A stretch of 64,000 nucleotides of DNA from G963704535 sp963704535 (GTDB taxonomy: Bacteria; Chloroflexota; Chloroflexia; Chloroflexales; Roseiflexaceae). The translations under genes and the position numbers were made by a program. How positions within the stretch are numbered: position 1 is the stretch's first letter; each line of letters begins with the position of its first letter. The notes beneath the pieces were generated by a model. That model did not search any database. It was not told the origin of the DNA and saw only the letters and a list, made by a program, of their open reading frames with translations. Shown here one piece after another: positions 7,034 to 16,690 of the stretch. The stretch is from contig OY969916.1 of assembly GCA_963704535.1 (NCBI GenBank), positions 4,526,001-4,590,000 of the forward strand. The letters are read 5' to 3'.

Positions 7034-10000
7034 TTACAGTTCATCGAGCGGCTGCTCGTCGGGAGCGCGGAGAGGTCGATACTCCCCGCGCTGTATCGGC
7101 TCCGGCAGCTCAAAGCTGTAGCGACCCAGAAAGTTCAGGTGTTCATAGCCGAGTGGAGATAGCCGGGCTACCTCAGCATCTTCGGGACGGATGCCCTCCA
7201 CGTAAAGCTGCGTCAGGGCCTGGTCCATATAGATCGTATTCCACAGCACAATACAGTTGACCACCAGCCCAAGGGCACCTAATTGATCCTCCTGGCCCTC
7301 CCTGTAACGCTGGCGCAGCTCCCCCCGTTGTCCATGAAAGACCGCCCGCGATAGGCTGTGCCGCCCTTCACCACGATTGAGCTGGATGAGTACACGCCGG
7401 CGATAGGTTTCATCCCCGATATACTCCAGCAGGTAGATCGTCTTGATGATTCGGCCTAGTTCTCCCAATGCTCGCGCCAGCCTGGTTGGACGGTCGCCCT
7501 GCTGGAGCGTTCGCATCAGCAATTCTACCTGAAACACGCCGGTTGCCAGCGAGCCGGCCAGGCGCAGTATCTCATCCCAATGATCGGTGATCAGGTTCAG
7601 GTTGATGCGGTTCCGGGCCAGGTCATTGAGCGCCCCGTAATCGGCAGCCGGATCGATGCGCCAAAATCGGGTCCCACCTACATCGCTGATGCGTGGGCTG
7701 AATTGATACCCCAGCAGCCAGAACAGAGCAAACATGATGTCCGAGTAGGCTCCGGTATCGGTCATGATTTCTTTTGGCTGGAGGTTGGTTTGCTGGCCTA
7801 GCACCAGGCTGAGTAAGATCAGACTGTCGCGCAACGTGCCGGCCGCTACAATCCCATTCAGGCCGGTGAACTGATTGGAAACCAGATTGTAGTAGGTGAT
7901 GCCTCGCCCGCGCGGAAAATACTTGGCGTTTCGGCCGGCGTTGATTGTCCGCACTGGCACCACAAAGCGCAAACCATCAGCGCTGGCGACTTCCCCGCCA
8001 CCCCACCGCCCGGCCAGTCCAATCTTGGATTGTGCATCCACCAAGCGAGCATTGGAGCGCGCAATCGTTTCAGCACGGATATAATTTTGCTGCACCCAAC
8101 TGAGGCGTTCGCGGGTCAGGGCTGGGATGTAGGGGTTGATCAGCGGCGCGAAGCCGACATTACAGGCTTGCGCCAGGAGTACGGCACAAACACTGGTCGC
8201 CAGATCGTCCGCCCGTGCTTCGGCCTCGCTGATATGGGTGAAGTCGTTGGCAAAGCCGGTGCGCCGATGGATTTCAAGCAGCACTTCGGGCAAGTCGGCC
8301 TGGGGCAGCCGCCGACGCACACTGCTCCGCAGCAGCCGCAGGTCGGGCAACTCATCGAGCTTATCCAGCGGCGAGAGGATCAGTTCAGCTTTTCCATCGA
8401 CCGTCTCGATACGGACGGCGGAATTGTCGTCAAGTTCTGCACTGGTGTCGCGGTACAGTGCGTCTAAGCGTCCGGCCAGCTCCGCAACTTCTTCACTCAC
8501 CTGGGATGAACGACCCAGCATGCGGCAAACCTGGGGTCGCGTTTTCTCCCATTCCTTATCAGTGAGCATGCCCAGCCGAGGGTCAGCATAGCGAATGCTT
8601 GGAGACACAAAGACTTCGCGGCGACGAAGCGCCTGCTTGACGCGATCGAAGACACAATAGGTGTAGGCCATGCGATCAATCGTTTGCTGAGAGGTGAGGA
8701 CGTAGCGCTGCCATACCCGATTGATGACCGCGCGTGGTGCATTGTTGAGTGACGCCCGCTCCTTCGCTTCAATGTCCTGTAGAAAACGATAGGCATCCAG
8801 GATCGGTTTGCCGGCTGGGAGCGCTTCAAACTGCATGGTGCGCAGGAAACTGGGCCGGATGCGACCCACCCGGCGAGAGCGCGCGGCGAGTTCATCGTAG
8901 TAGGTGTTATCCGGGGGTTGGGCCAGGTCAGCCACCTGATCGAGCGCGATGGCGATCTCCTCGGGTGGCACGATCGTCAGCACCAACGATCGCAGATCAG
9001 CATCGGCCAGTGTGGGGTCGAGCACCATTGCGCCGATCGTTGCGAGTTGGAGCGCTGCGGCATCCAGGTCTTTGAGGGTTCGCAACCGTTGCTTGATGCC
9101 TGCCTGAACGGCATCGGCAAACAGCGTGGTAAAGAAGGTATCAAAGATATCCAGTACATCGTCATGGGCAGTCGCCTCCAACAGGTTGACAAACGCCAGC
9201 AGGGTCGCGTTGCGCCGCTCTGGCGGCTTCAAGCGGGCGATTGCCTGGGCACGCGCGGTCATCGCAAAGCGCGCCAGGTTGGTCAGGCGACTTGGTGGGA
9301 TGCGGGTGGCCGTGAGGCGAGGGATACCAAGTTGCTGTATCGTCGCAAAGCGTTCCAGCCCTTGCACCAGTCCCGGCCCTGTCACGGTAATTGGAGGGCG
9401 ACGCAGTTGTTCGAGCAGTGTCGAACGCGCGCCGAGGGGCACGACCAGCAGCGCGTCGAGCTGGGCTTGTTGAACAGGGGTGATCGTTCCGGCCAGCAAG
9501 CGCCACATGCGGGTATTGGCCTGCTCACGTACCTCCACAATCGTGCGCTCTAAGACTGTTACGCCGGGCAAGAGAATTTTCTGGAGCACCAGCCAGGCGG
9601 TTGCCCGATCGAAGAGGACACTTGGACGCTCGGTCCCGATCCAGGTCCGGGCGTACAGCCAGCGCAGAAACCGGAAGTGCTGTGGCTGACCGCCGAAGGG
9701 GCGATAGTTGTAGGCTGCCTCGATTTGCGCCGCATGTTTCCAATGCGTTTTCCGCACGCAATACAGCGCCAGGCAGGTGGGATCGGCGATGTCGAGTTGA
9801 GCGGCCATATACGCGACGGCGCCGGGCGGCACATCAGTGGGGTCGGTCAGGAACGAGCTGAGGAAGCGCGCGGTGCAGATTTGGACGGCCATACCGAGCC
9901 GGGTATGATCCTCGCGGCAGGTCTTGAGCAGTGTACGATCGGCATCATCGAGGTAGAAGTAGCGTGCGAGTTGGATAGGGGTGGGTTCCTCGTTGTAGCG

Positions 10001-10045
10001 CCCGTAGCGGGCAGCCTGGTCCTCGGTTAAGAAGTCGATCGGCAT
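7034..10045 (-). CDS. tnpA: Tn3-family transposase TnpA
   Basis: Replicative DDE transposase of 1003 residues, full length for the family. It has the N-terminal DUF4158-type DNA-binding region (MPIDFLTEDQAARYGRY) and the large Tn3 catalytic domain. Catalytic residues are visible at D690 (SADGLRF), D763 (MTDTGAYSD) and E893 (NRGEGRHSL), followed by the usual ending GRYSFELPEPIQRGEYRPL. It lies 65 bp downstream of the recombinase and is probably co-transcribed with it. No frame damage is seen, so it may be functional. Confidence 0.95.
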   Translation of the reverse strand: MPIDFLTEDQAARYGRYNEEPTPIQLARYFYLDDADRTLLKTCREDHTRLGMAVQICTARFLSSFLTDPTDVPPGAVAYMAAQLDIADPTCLALYCVRKTHWKHAAQIEAAYNYRPFGGQPQHFRFLRWLYARTWIGTERPSVLFDRATAWLVLQKILLPGVTVLERTIVEVREQANTRMWRLLAGTITPVQQAQLDALLVVPLGARSTLLEQLRRPPITVTGPGLVQGLERFATIQQLGIPRLTATRIPPSRLTNLARFAMTARAQAIARLKPPERRNATLLAFVNLLEATAHDDVLDIFDTFFTTLFADAVQAGIKQRLRTLKDLDAAALQLATIGAMVLDPTLADADLRSLVLTIVPPEEIAIALDQVADLAQPPDNTYYDELAARSRRVGRIRPSFLRTMQFEALPAGKPILDAYRFLQDIEAKERASLNNAPRAVINRVWQRYVLTSQQTIDRMAYTYCVFDRVKQALRRREVFVSPSIRYADPRLGMLTDKEWEKTRPQVCRMLGRSSQVSEEVAELAGRLDALYRDTSAELDDNSAVRIETVDGKAELILSPLDKLDELPDLRLLRSSVRRRLPQADLPEVLLEIHRRTGFANDFTHISEAEARADDLATSVCAVLLAQACNVGFAPLINPYIPALTRERLSWVQQNYIRAETIARSNARLVDAQSKIGLAGRWGGGEVASADGLRFVVPVRTINAGRNAKYFPRGRGITYYNLVSNQFTGLNGIVAAGTLRDSLILLSLVLGQQTNLQPKEIMTDTGAYSDIMFALFWLLGYQFSPRISDVGGTRFWRIDPAADYGALNDLARNRINLNLITDHWDEILRLAGSLATGVFQVELLMRTLQQGDRPTRLARALGELGRIIKTIYLLEYIGDETYRRRVLIQLNRGEGRHSLSRAVFHGQRGELRQRYREGQEDQLGALGLVVNCIVLWNTIYMDQALTQLYVEGIRPEDAEVARLSPLGYEHLNFLGRYSFELPEPIQRGEYRPLRAPDEQPLDEL

Positions 10046-10110
10046 AGGTTGCTCTTCAGGCCATAGACAATTCGTATACTCCTTCCGGCATCGGGTATCT
10101 GGGCATGCGT

Positions 10111-11025
10111 CTACCGCCGGCGCGGCGCAGCCAACGCAGCGCGCACCTGATCCTCTGTGACCTCGGCGTAGCGCCGGGTCGAGCGCGGGTCACGATGGCC
10201 GAGCATGCGGCTGACAATCTGCTCCGGGTAGTGACGGATAAAATCGGTGCCGGCCGTGTGGCGCAATTGGTGGATCGTGTAACGCGGCTTGCCCGCATCG
10301 AGCAGCCCCGCGCTGGCGCACAGTCGCTGCCATTGATAATACAGGGTGTCGTAGGCGGTGCGCGTGCCGCGATTGGAGCGGAACAGCGGCGTAACACCAT
10401 CGAGTGGTCCCAACTCACGCAGATAGGCCCGCAGCAGCCGCAGACTGCGCTTCATCACATCGGCATTGAGGACCACGATCCGCTCGCTGTTATTCTTGGC
10501 CTCACGAATGTGCAAACCCTCGCGACCTACATCCAGCGTGACATCGCCGACATTGAGACTGAGTACCTCATCGGCGCGACAGCCGGTCTCACGCAACAGG
10601 GTGAAAATGAGCCGGTAGGGCTGTGGTGCCTTGGCGATCGCCGCGTCCACGGTCTTGATATCTTCGCCCCGGATGGGCCGCGGCAGCCGCTCCTCATCCT
10701 GGGTCGCCTCGACGAGTTCAGCCGGATTGAGGGAGCACAGTCCACTCTTGAGCGCCCATTTGAAAAAGCGTTTGAGGCTTGCCAGGCGCCGATTTGTCGT
10801 GCTGGGCTTCTCCTGCCGGCTACTGAGAAACGCTTCGATCTGAGTAGTGGTGATCGTCTCAAGCGGCTGGTCAAGGAACTGCGCGGCGGTGCGCAGATCG
10901 TAGCGGTACGCCTCGATCGTGTTCTCGGCTCGGCCGCGCCGATCGCGCAGATCGGCCAGGAACAACTCCAGTTCGCTCATGAGGGTGGCCGCTGATTGTG
11001 GACGCAATCGGGTGATGGTTGCCAT
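10111..11025 (-). CDS. tnpI: Tyrosine recombinase, TnpI-like cointegrate resolvase
   Basis: A 304-residue phage-integrase-family recombinase with an N-terminal SAM-like DNA-binding domain (about 15-95) and a C-terminal catalytic domain. The catalytic set is present: R in RETGCRADEV, H-x-x-R in HQLRHTAGTDF, H in LGHRDPRS and the nucleophile Y in RRYAEVTED. Its place directly upstream of a Tn3 tnpA points to cointegrate resolution as in Tn4430. An imperfect palindrome around AATACGTATT at about 11127 lies upstream and may be part of its core site. Confidence 0.9.
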   Translation of the reverse strand: MATITRLRPQSAATLMSELELFLADLRDRRGRAENTIEAYRYDLRTAAQFLDQPLETITTTQIEAFLSSRQEKPSTTNRRLASLKRFFKWALKSGLCSLNPAELVEATQDEERLPRPIRGEDIKTVDAAIAKAPQPYRLIFTLLRETGCRADEVLSLNVGDVTLDVGREGLHIREAKNNSERIVVLNADVMKRSLRLLRAYLRELGPLDGVTPLFRSNRGTRTAYDTLYYQWQRLCASAGLLDAGKPRYTIHQLRHTAGTDFIRHYPEQIVSRMLGHRDPRSTRRYAEVTEDQVRAALAAPRRR

Positions 11026-11522
11026 GATCGCCCTTTTTCAAAGATAATTCCGAGGAATGCCCCGATCTGTAGGTGGGGTTCGATCGCATCGGTATCAGGA
11101 GCAGTATACCACACTTCAAACATAATACGTATTGAACGAAGCGCTACGCGCAGCTAAATCTCACCTACGAAGCTAACCTCCCACTAACAGCCCTATTTGA
11201 TTTCAGTCTGTTCCTTGGAGCCGTCGCATCTTAATTTCCGCTTATATGCGGTTATTCAGTCGCAAGTGTAATAGATCCTCGTTAAAGTACACCATTGCTG
11301 AATGTTTTCAGCCGCAATTGCTTGGCGCGTGTTTTGGAGTTGGCACCAAACACCCCGAAGTAGGGCAGCGGCACTGCTTCTCTCTTTATTCTCAGCCGTT
11401 GTGGGAAGAACCCTAACATGAGATGCGATAGCTCTGGTCTGTTCCTCCACTGCCTCCTGGCCTCTGGTTTGCTGCGTGAACATCCATCTGGTGTTATCCG
11501 CTTTCACAACAGGAGGTGTTCA
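11026..11522. other. Junction between the Tn3-type and IS91-type elements
   Basis: No gene is recognised. It holds a palindromic AATACGTATT near 11127, a GCTGAA/TTCAGC hairpin near 11300, and a weak resemblance to the inner Tn3 repeat at 11265-11287. The recombination sites and right end of the transposon, and the left end of the next element, should lie here. Confidence 0.4.
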
Positions 11523-12395
11523 ATGACTCCCTTACGCCAACGCATGATCGAAGATATGCAACTGCGCGGCTTGTCTCTCCATACACAGCGCGCCTACGTC
11601 CAGGCAATTGAGTTGCTTGCCCGTCACTATCACAAATCTCCTGATCTACTCACCGAAGAAGATCTGCGGCTCTATTTTCTCTACCTCCGCAACGAGAAAC
11701 AAGCATCGCGCTCTACCAGCACCGTTGCTCTGTGTGCGATCAAATTCCTCTTTGAAAAAACTCTTCAGCGTCCCTGGCCTGTTCTCGACTTTATCCGGGC
11801 TCCCAAAGAACACAAGTTACCAGTCGTGTTAAGTCGTGACGAAGTCCAGCACCTGCTTTCCTGCATACGCATGCCACACTATCGTCTCTGTCTCACCACT
11901 ATCTATGCTTGTGGGTTGCGCCTCATGGAAGGAGTTTGCTTGCAGGTCTCGCAAATCGACAGCGCGCGTTTACTTGTGCATATTCAGGGCAGCAAAGGCA
12001 ACAAAGACCGCTACATCTCTTTTCCAGCGCCTCTCTTGGCCCCCTTGCGTGAGTTTTGGCGTACCCATCGCAATCCTCGCTGGCTCTTTCCTGCCCGCAC
12101 AAAAGGCACCGGCTTTCCCGTTCCTCACGCCTCTCGCCCCATGGCTAATGAAAGCCTCCAAGGAGCCTTGCGGATTGCACTTGCCGAGAGTGGTATCTCC
12201 AAACATGTCACGGTCCATACCTTTCGCCATTCCTGGGCAACCCATCTGCTCGAAGCCGGTGTCAATGTGCGGCTGATTCAGGTCTGGTTAGGCCATTCTT
12301 CCCTCAACACTACCGCCGTCTATACTCACCTGACCGAGCAGGCCGAAGCTGTGGCAGTGCTGACAAGCCAGCACCTATTCGACAGCTTGCTATGA
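11523..12395 (+). CDS. Tyrosine recombinase of an IS91-type module
   Basis: Phage-integrase-family protein of 290 residues. The ATG at 11523 follows AGGAGGTG with ideal spacing, so the longer upstream frame is not used. The N-terminal SAM-like domain begins TPLRQRMIEDMQLRGLS. Catalytic residues are seen as R in YACGLRLMEG, H-x-x-R in HTFRHSWATHL, H in LGHSSLNTT and Y in AVYTHLTEQ. Its stop overlaps the start of the following HUH transposase (ATGA), so the two are translationally coupled. This integrase-transposase pair is a common arrangement for IS91-like elements in many phyla. Confidence 0.9.
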   Translation: MTPLRQRMIEDMQLRGLSLHTQRAYVQAIELLARHYHKSPDLLTEEDLRLYFLYLRNEKQASRSTSTVALCAIKFLFEKTLQRPWPVLDFIRAPKEHKLPVVLSRDEVQHLLSCIRMPHYRLCLTTIYACGLRLMEGVCLQVSQIDSARLLVHIQGSKGNKDRYISFPAPLLAPLREFWRTHRNPRWLFPARTKGTGFPVPHASRPMANESLQGALRIALAESGISKHVTVHTFRHSWATHLLEAGVNVRLIQVWLGHSSLNTTAVYTHLTEQAEAVAVLTSQHLFDSLL

Positions 12396-13501
12396 CAACC
12401 CTCAACGATATTTTCCGTCGGTTTGGACCGGCCTATCGTGACCAGAGTGGAGCTGCACTGTCTATCCAGCAGCGGCGCGTGATGGCGGCACTTGAAGCGT
12501 GCCGAACCGAAGCGTTGGGTGGTCGGCTTTTTACCTGTCCGGCCTGCCAGACAACACGCTACAGCTACCATTCTTGCCGCAACCGTCACTGTCCGACCTG
12601 TCAGCAGCAGGCTGGACGTGACTGGTTGACCAGGCAGCAGGCGTTACGATTGCCTGTCCCCTATTTCCTTGTGACCTTTACGCTGCCAGCCGGCCTGCGA
12701 GATGTGGCGCGTCAGCATCAAGCTCAGGTATATGATTGTTTCTTTCGGGCTTCGGCAGCAGCGCTGCAATGTTTGGCAGCCGATCCACGCTTACTTGGCG
12801 GCCAACTGGGGATGCTAGGTGTTTTGCAGACCTGGACGCGCGATCTGCGCTATCACCCACACATCCACTATCTGGTGCCGGCCTGTGGTCTCGCTCCCGA
12901 TGGAGCAGTTGTCTTTCCTCCGGGTACCAATTTCCTGCTGCCCCAGCGACCTTTAGCCATGCTCTTTCGGGCCAAGCTCCAGTCGGCGCTTCGCCAGACA
13001 GGCTACTATCACAAGATTAAATCAGCCGTCTGGCAACAAAACTGGATCGTTGATTGTCGAAAAGTAGGGATGGGGGAGCATGCACTCAAATACCTGGCTA
13101 CCTACATCTTCCGAGTAGCCCTGAGCAATAAGAGCATCGTTGATGTCCAGGATGAGCAGGTATCTTTCCGTTATACACACAGCGCGAGCGGCGAGACACG
13201 CACAAGCAGCTTGTCACCGGAGGTCTTCATTGAGCGCTTTCTGGCGCATGTCTTACCCAAGGGCTTTGTCAAGGTTCGATATTACGGCTGGTTGCGCCCT
13301 GGTGCTCGTGCGGTGTTGAGCCGGATGCGGGCGCAACTGATGTTGGTGCGCGGTTACGAATTGCTGAGTGAGGAGCTTGTTCGAGCAGTGGGTGATGATC
13401 GTGTCCAACATCTTGCCGTCTGTCCAGCCTGTGGCAGCCGGCATGCTCGAGTTCGACCTATTCCACCCAGTCGTGTGCGTGCGCCACCAAGTGCGCCTTG
13501 A
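12392..13501 (+). CDS. IS91-family HUH transposase
   Basis: Rolling-circle transposase of 369 residues. The N-terminal zinc-binding domain has CPAC, a CRNRHCPTC cluster and further cysteines. The HUH relaxase motif is HPHIHYLV, and tyrosines of the Y-motif lie in HALKYLATYIF. A C-terminal CPACG knuckle is present. It overlaps the upstream recombinase by four bases. IS91 elements move by single-strand transfer without target duplication and use a 3' hairpin end; a matching hairpin occurs at 13793-13825. Confidence 0.9.
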   Translation: MTTLNDIFRRFGPAYRDQSGAALSIQQRRVMAALEACRTEALGGRLFTCPACQTTRYSYHSCRNRHCPTCQQQAGRDWLTRQQALRLPVPYFLVTFTLPAGLRDVARQHQAQVYDCFFRASAAALQCLAADPRLLGGQLGMLGVLQTWTRDLRYHPHIHYLVPACGLAPDGAVVFPPGTNFLLPQRPLAMLFRAKLQSALRQTGYYHKIKSAVWQQNWIVDCRKVGMGEHALKYLATYIFRVALSNKSIVDVQDEQVSFRYTHSASGETRTSSLSPEVFIERFLAHVLPKGFVKVRYYGWLRPGARAVLSRMRAQLMLVRGYELLSEELVRAVGDDRVQHLAVCPACGSRHARVRPIPPSRVRAPPSAP

Positions 13502-13792
13502 GGACAGATACAACGGTGATGAGATAAACGCACGTGTATGCCAGGCTCTTGGTCTGGCTATGGGGAAGGGTTGGTCCGAAAGCGTTTGGCAGCACGAGCA
13601 GCGGCCATCACCGCAACAGGAAAGTGACGAGATCAGTGTTTCGACAGGTATGATCACCAAGGTTGATCACTCTCGCTCCAGACATATATTCCTGGTCCCC
13701 GGATTTTGGCGCGATCTTCCACCACTGGCTCAACCAGAAGTACCCCTGCAAATTCCAAAGGCGCCTCGGCCCGCTTCGGCTTCGTTCAAACG

Positions 13793-13825
13793 GGCTTATG
13801 TGGCGGCTGCGCGCCACATGAAGCC
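13793..13825 (+). terminator. Hairpin downstream of the IS91 transposase
   Basis: GGCTT-ATGTGGCG pairs with CGCCACAT-G-AAGCC around a six-base loop, with TTAATTGATT after it. It may be the transposon's terminal hairpin or a transcription terminator. Confidence 0.5.
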
Positions 13826-14169
13826 TTAATTGATTATGTTTGAATTTTCTACAACCCTTCTTGGGGGTGGTCTACCTCGTTCGTGTTGATAGCACTTTTC
13901 GAGCGGTTCAAGCGCATCACAATGCGGCGCCAAGATCGAGATTCCGCGTATCAACATGAATATGGATTGACTATCTTCTTGGGGAACAGCCGAGATACTA
14001 AGATCAAATCTGTGATTTAGCTCATCTCAGAGCAGAATACCTGTCCTTTGCCACGTGGTTTTCCGGTACCGAACCGCTGGCTGCGGCAACCTCATTCAAG
14101 AAAAACGGACGCTTCCGTCCAGCAAGCCCATAACAAAGATCGAACAAATATTCGCTACAATTTTTCGGG
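13826..14169. other. Gene-free stretch
   Basis: AT-richer sequence between the IS91-type element and the TetR operon. I see no supported gene, RNA or repeat here. Confidence 0.4.
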
Positions 14170-14205
14170 CGCCGTGGATGAAACCCCAGTTTGGAATCCA
14201 CGGCG
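14170..14205 (-). terminator. Probable terminator of the TetR redox operon
   Basis: CGCCGTGGAT and ATCCACGGCG form a 10-bp stem, with AAAC/GTTT pairing inside the loop. On the minus strand it lies 88 bases past the tetR stop and is followed by CCCGAAAAATTG, a weak tail. Confidence 0.5.
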
Positions 14206-14292
14206 TCCGGGCCTGGAGATAGGCCACCTGTTCGTCGAGCTTCACCTCATACTTAGTCTCAGGTCACAATGTCTCCAGCACTGTGATGGAGG

Positions 14293-14901
14293 TTAGCCCC
14301 TTTCTGGCGGGCGGATCAATCCGCGCAGCAGCAGGTCAATAGTCACTGTGGTCTGCGTACCCAGGTCGACCAGGTGCGGCGAGATCGACCAGATCAGCGC
14401 TAACCCTTCAAGCTGGGCGATCAGCGCCAGCGCAGCCTGCTCGGCGGTACTGTGGTGGAACTCACCACTGGTGAAGCCTTGCTGGAGCAGCGCGGCCAGC
14501 AGGCCGTGGTAATGCTGGTAGTAGCGGTCAATCCGCTGGCGCACCTCGGCCTGACGTGCCGCGAGTGCGTAGAACTCAAGCATGATCGGTCGTAGCGCTT
14601 CCATCTGGCGCAGGTCGGTGGCTGCCTGCGCGCCGAGCTGACGCAAGCGCGCGGCGACGCTGCCGCCAGTCGCGACCAGCCGCTCCAGGACGCCCATCTC
14701 TTGATCGAAGAATTGGTCCAGCAGCGCGGCCAGGATATCGTCCTTGCTCTTGAAATGCCAGTACAGCCCACCCTTGCTCAACCCAGCCGCGCGCGCGATC
14801 GCGTCGATCGTGGTGCCCGCAAAGCCATGCTGGGCGAACACACCCACCGCCGCCCCCAGGATGGCCTGCCGGCGCGCTTCCGGGGATTGCTTGACAGCCA
14901 T
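14293..14901 (-). CDS. TetR-family transcriptional regulator
   Basis: Repressor of 202 residues starting at the ATG at 14901, preceded by AAGGAG; the longer frame upstream overlaps the next gene and is not favoured. The helix-turn-helix is clear at residues 25-45 (TIDAIARAAGLSKGGLYWHF), followed by a TetR_C ligand domain. It is the last gene of a three-gene minus-strand operon and probably controls the operon promoter, where a TetR-like palindrome overlaps the promoter (16778-16797). The ligand is unknown, likely a hydrophobic or antibiotic-like compound handled by the two oxidoreductases. Confidence 0.9.
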   Translation of the reverse strand: MAVKQSPEARRQAILGAAVGVFAQHGFAGTTIDAIARAAGLSKGGLYWHFKSKDDILAALLDQFFDQEMGVLERLVATGGSVAARLRQLGAQAATDLRQMEALRPIMLEFYALAARQAEVRQRIDRYYQHYHGLLAALLQQGFTSGEFHHSTAEQAALALIAQLEGLALIWSISPHLVDLGTQTTVTIDLLLRGLIRPPERG

Positions 14902-14947
14902 GTGATACTCCTTCGAGGAGATAACCGTTTCCAAGGCTTCGCTAAGC

Positions 14948-15454
14948 CTATAGTGAGGTGTCGCGCACCGGCAGCCGCGGGCGTAAGGCCACCAACGGGA
15001 CGCACTCGGCCAGCCGCCGACATTCCTCCGCACTGCCGTTGATCGTCTCACCGATCATAAACCGGGACAGCGTGCGCATCGCGCGCGGGTGGCGTCGTGC
15101 GTAGTCGCGCAGTTCATCCGTGGCCGTCACGACCGATAGCCGTTCAGCGATCGCCTCCCAGCGGCGCCCGCCGCTCGCGACCAGCACGTTGGGGTTCTTC
15201 TGGAGGTTGCGGAACCAGTTCGCCTGGGGGCCGAAGCCCGACGCGATGATGTAGGTCTCGGTGGCGCGGTCGTGCCGCAACACTTCGAGCACCGTCTGGC
15301 GCGGCCGGCCGCTGACGCGACCGATGTGGGTCAGCAGCAGGAAGCGATCACCGAGCAGCCAGTCCAGCCGCAGCCAGTACAACCAGATCGGCAGCCCCAA
15401 GACCAGCCGCGCCAAGCCACGCGGCGGTGGTTTGTGTGTCGTTGTCTGTACCAT
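14948..15454 (-). CDS. Nitroreductase-family deazaflavin (F420)-dependent oxidoreductase
   Basis: Small DDN-like split-barrel enzyme of 168 residues. The ATG at 15454 (MVQTTTHKP) follows AAAGGAAC. Family features are LLLTHIGRVSGRPRQTVLEVL and ASGFGPQANWFRNLQKNPNVLV, which form the cofactor-binding barrel in F420H2-dependent quinone reductases. Members reduce quinones, nitro compounds or enones with F420H2, though some bind other cofactors. It lies 42 bases after the FAD monooxygenase and 46 before tetR, so the three probably form one detoxification or modification operon. Confidence 0.85.
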   Translation of the reverse strand: MVQTTTHKPPPRGLARLVLGLPIWLYWLRLDWLLGDRFLLLTHIGRVSGRPRQTVLEVLRHDRATETYIIASGFGPQANWFRNLQKNPNVLVASGGRRWEAIAERLSVVTATDELRDYARRHPRAMRTLSRFMIGETINGSAEECRRLAECVPLVALRPRLPVRDTSL

Positions 15455-15496
15455 CAGTGTCGTTCCTTTCGATTGATCACAGCAGCGCGCCACTAA

Positions 15497-16690
15497 TCAG
15501 GCGGCGCGCAGCAGGCTATCGAGGCCGAACTGCTTTCCGATGAAGGGCGCCAGCAGCGGCGTGAACAGGAGCTTCAGTGTGAAGTAACTGAGTTGGACGC
15601 CGAGGCGACTGCGGGGGACGAAGGTCCTGGCGAAGCGCTGGGCTTTGCGCTGCTTATCCTCGACGAAGGGACGAACCCGCCGCTCGTAGGCCGCCAACGC
15701 CGCGCGATGGTCATCCGTCTTGCTCAACTCTTCAGCCAGAATATAAGCTCCACCCATCGCCGTCGAGGCACCCTGCCCCGAGATCAACGTCAGGCAGTGC
15801 GCCGCGTCGCCGATCAGCACCACCCACCCATCCGACCAGCGCGGCATGCGAATTTGCGTGACCGAGTTGAGGTAGACCGGAGTGGCATCGGTGATCGAGT
15901 CGATCACTTGCGGGATGACCCAACTGGCACCCTGGTAGTGAGCCTCCAGCATCGCCTTGCGTTGGGTGGCGGCGATAGAGCCGGCGTCCTGCGCGCGGTA
16001 GGTCAGCAGTGCCGCGAAGCCGCCGTGATGGTCGGGATAGATCGTCGCCTGGCGGTTGGGCTCCAGGTAGATGATGGCGCCCTCCTCGAAGTGATCCAGG
16101 TTGGGCACCGGGAATGTCGCGAAGTAGTAGCCGAGATACACGTCGAACTGGCGCTCTTCGCCGAAGACCAGCCGCCGGACGTGCGAGTGGATACCGTCGG
16201 CGCCCACGACCAGCGCGAAGTGCTCTGCCGTACCATCGCTGAGAAAGACGAGCGCATCGTCGGGTGACTGCTCGATGCGCTGGATGGTGGTACCAAAGCG
16301 AATCTCGACCGTGTCGCAGACTGCCTCGTACAGCACCTGCTCCAAGTTCGGGCGCATGATCTGGATGATCTTACCATGAAAGGATCGGCGCAAGTCCTCA
16401 AGGGCGAGACGCGCGGTCGTCCGGCCGTGGCGGTCTTTGAAGATGAAGTGGTCGACGATACTCTGGCGACGGGATAGCTCGGGAATGAGGTTCATGCGCT
16501 CAGCGACATCCCAGCCGCTGCCGGCGAAGTCGATCGCGTAGCCCTCGGTGCGCAGATGTGGGGCTTGCTCGACGACCACGGGCTGGAAGCCGTAGCGGTG
16601 GAGCCAGTAGGCCAGCGTCAGGCCGGCGATCCCGCCGCCCGAGATGAGCACCTTGCGGTGCTGAGCGTTGCTGTTGTGCGCGAGCATCAT
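15497..16690 (-). CDS. FAD-dependent monooxygenase (UbiH/TetX-like)
   Basis: Class A flavoprotein hydroxylase of about 397 residues. The Rossmann motif is near the N-terminus (VLISGGGIAGLTLAYWLHR), the second FAD motif is GDAAHCLTLISGQGAS, and DG in ADGIHSHVRRLVFG is also typical. The start at 16690 is chosen because AAAGGTGGG precedes it. Such enzymes use NAD(P)H and O2 to hydroxylate aromatic or polyketide substrates, and TetX-type members inactivate tetracyclines. It is the first gene of the TetR operon; no substrate can be assigned. Confidence 0.9.
   Translation of the reverse strand: MMLAHNSNAQHRKVLISGGGIAGLTLAYWLHRYGFQPVVVEQAPHLRTEGYAIDFAGSGWDVAERMNLIPELSRRQSIVDHFIFKDRHGRTTARLALEDLRRSFHGKIIQIMRPNLEQVLYEAVCDTVEIRFGTTIQRIEQSPDDALVFLSDGTAEHFALVVGADGIHSHVRRLVFGEERQFDVYLGYYFATFPVPNLDHFEEGAIIYLEPNRQATIYPDHHGGFAALLTYRAQDAGSIAATQRKAMLEAHYQGASWVIPQVIDSITDATPVYLNSVTQIRMPRWSDGWVVLIGDAAHCLTLISGQGASTAMGGAYILAEELSKTDDHRAALAAYERRVRPFVEDKQRKAQRFARTFVPRSRLGVQLSYFTLKLLFTPLLAPFIGKQFGLDSLLRAA

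Larger units (their letters stand above)
6981..11290 (-). mobile_element. Tn3-family transposon with tyrosine-recombinase resolution module
   Basis: The element contains tnpA and, just upstream in the same orientation, a tyrosine recombinase like TnpI of Tn4430. The end at 6981 is supported by a GGGG-type terminal repeat. The right end is tentative: only a degenerate copy of the inner repeat is seen near 11265-11287, perhaps cut by the IS91-type element. No cargo genes are recognised. Confidence 0.6.
11500..13830 (+). mobile_element. IS91-type element (limits approximate)
   Basis: The coupled recombinase and HUH transposase define the element. The 3' side carries a strong hairpin at 13793-13825, expected near an IS91 terminus. 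The left limit is not visible. The element abuts the Tn3-type transposon. Confidence 0.5.

Noticed and set aside
10105..10995. Long plus-strand frame opposite the TnpI-like gene
   Set aside because: The minus-strand frame has the full recombinase catalytic set; the other is a shadow.
11265..11287. Right terminal repeat of the Tn3 transposon
   Set aside because: Only the inner part resembles the left repeat, and the GGGG-type outer end is missing, so it is not called as a feature.
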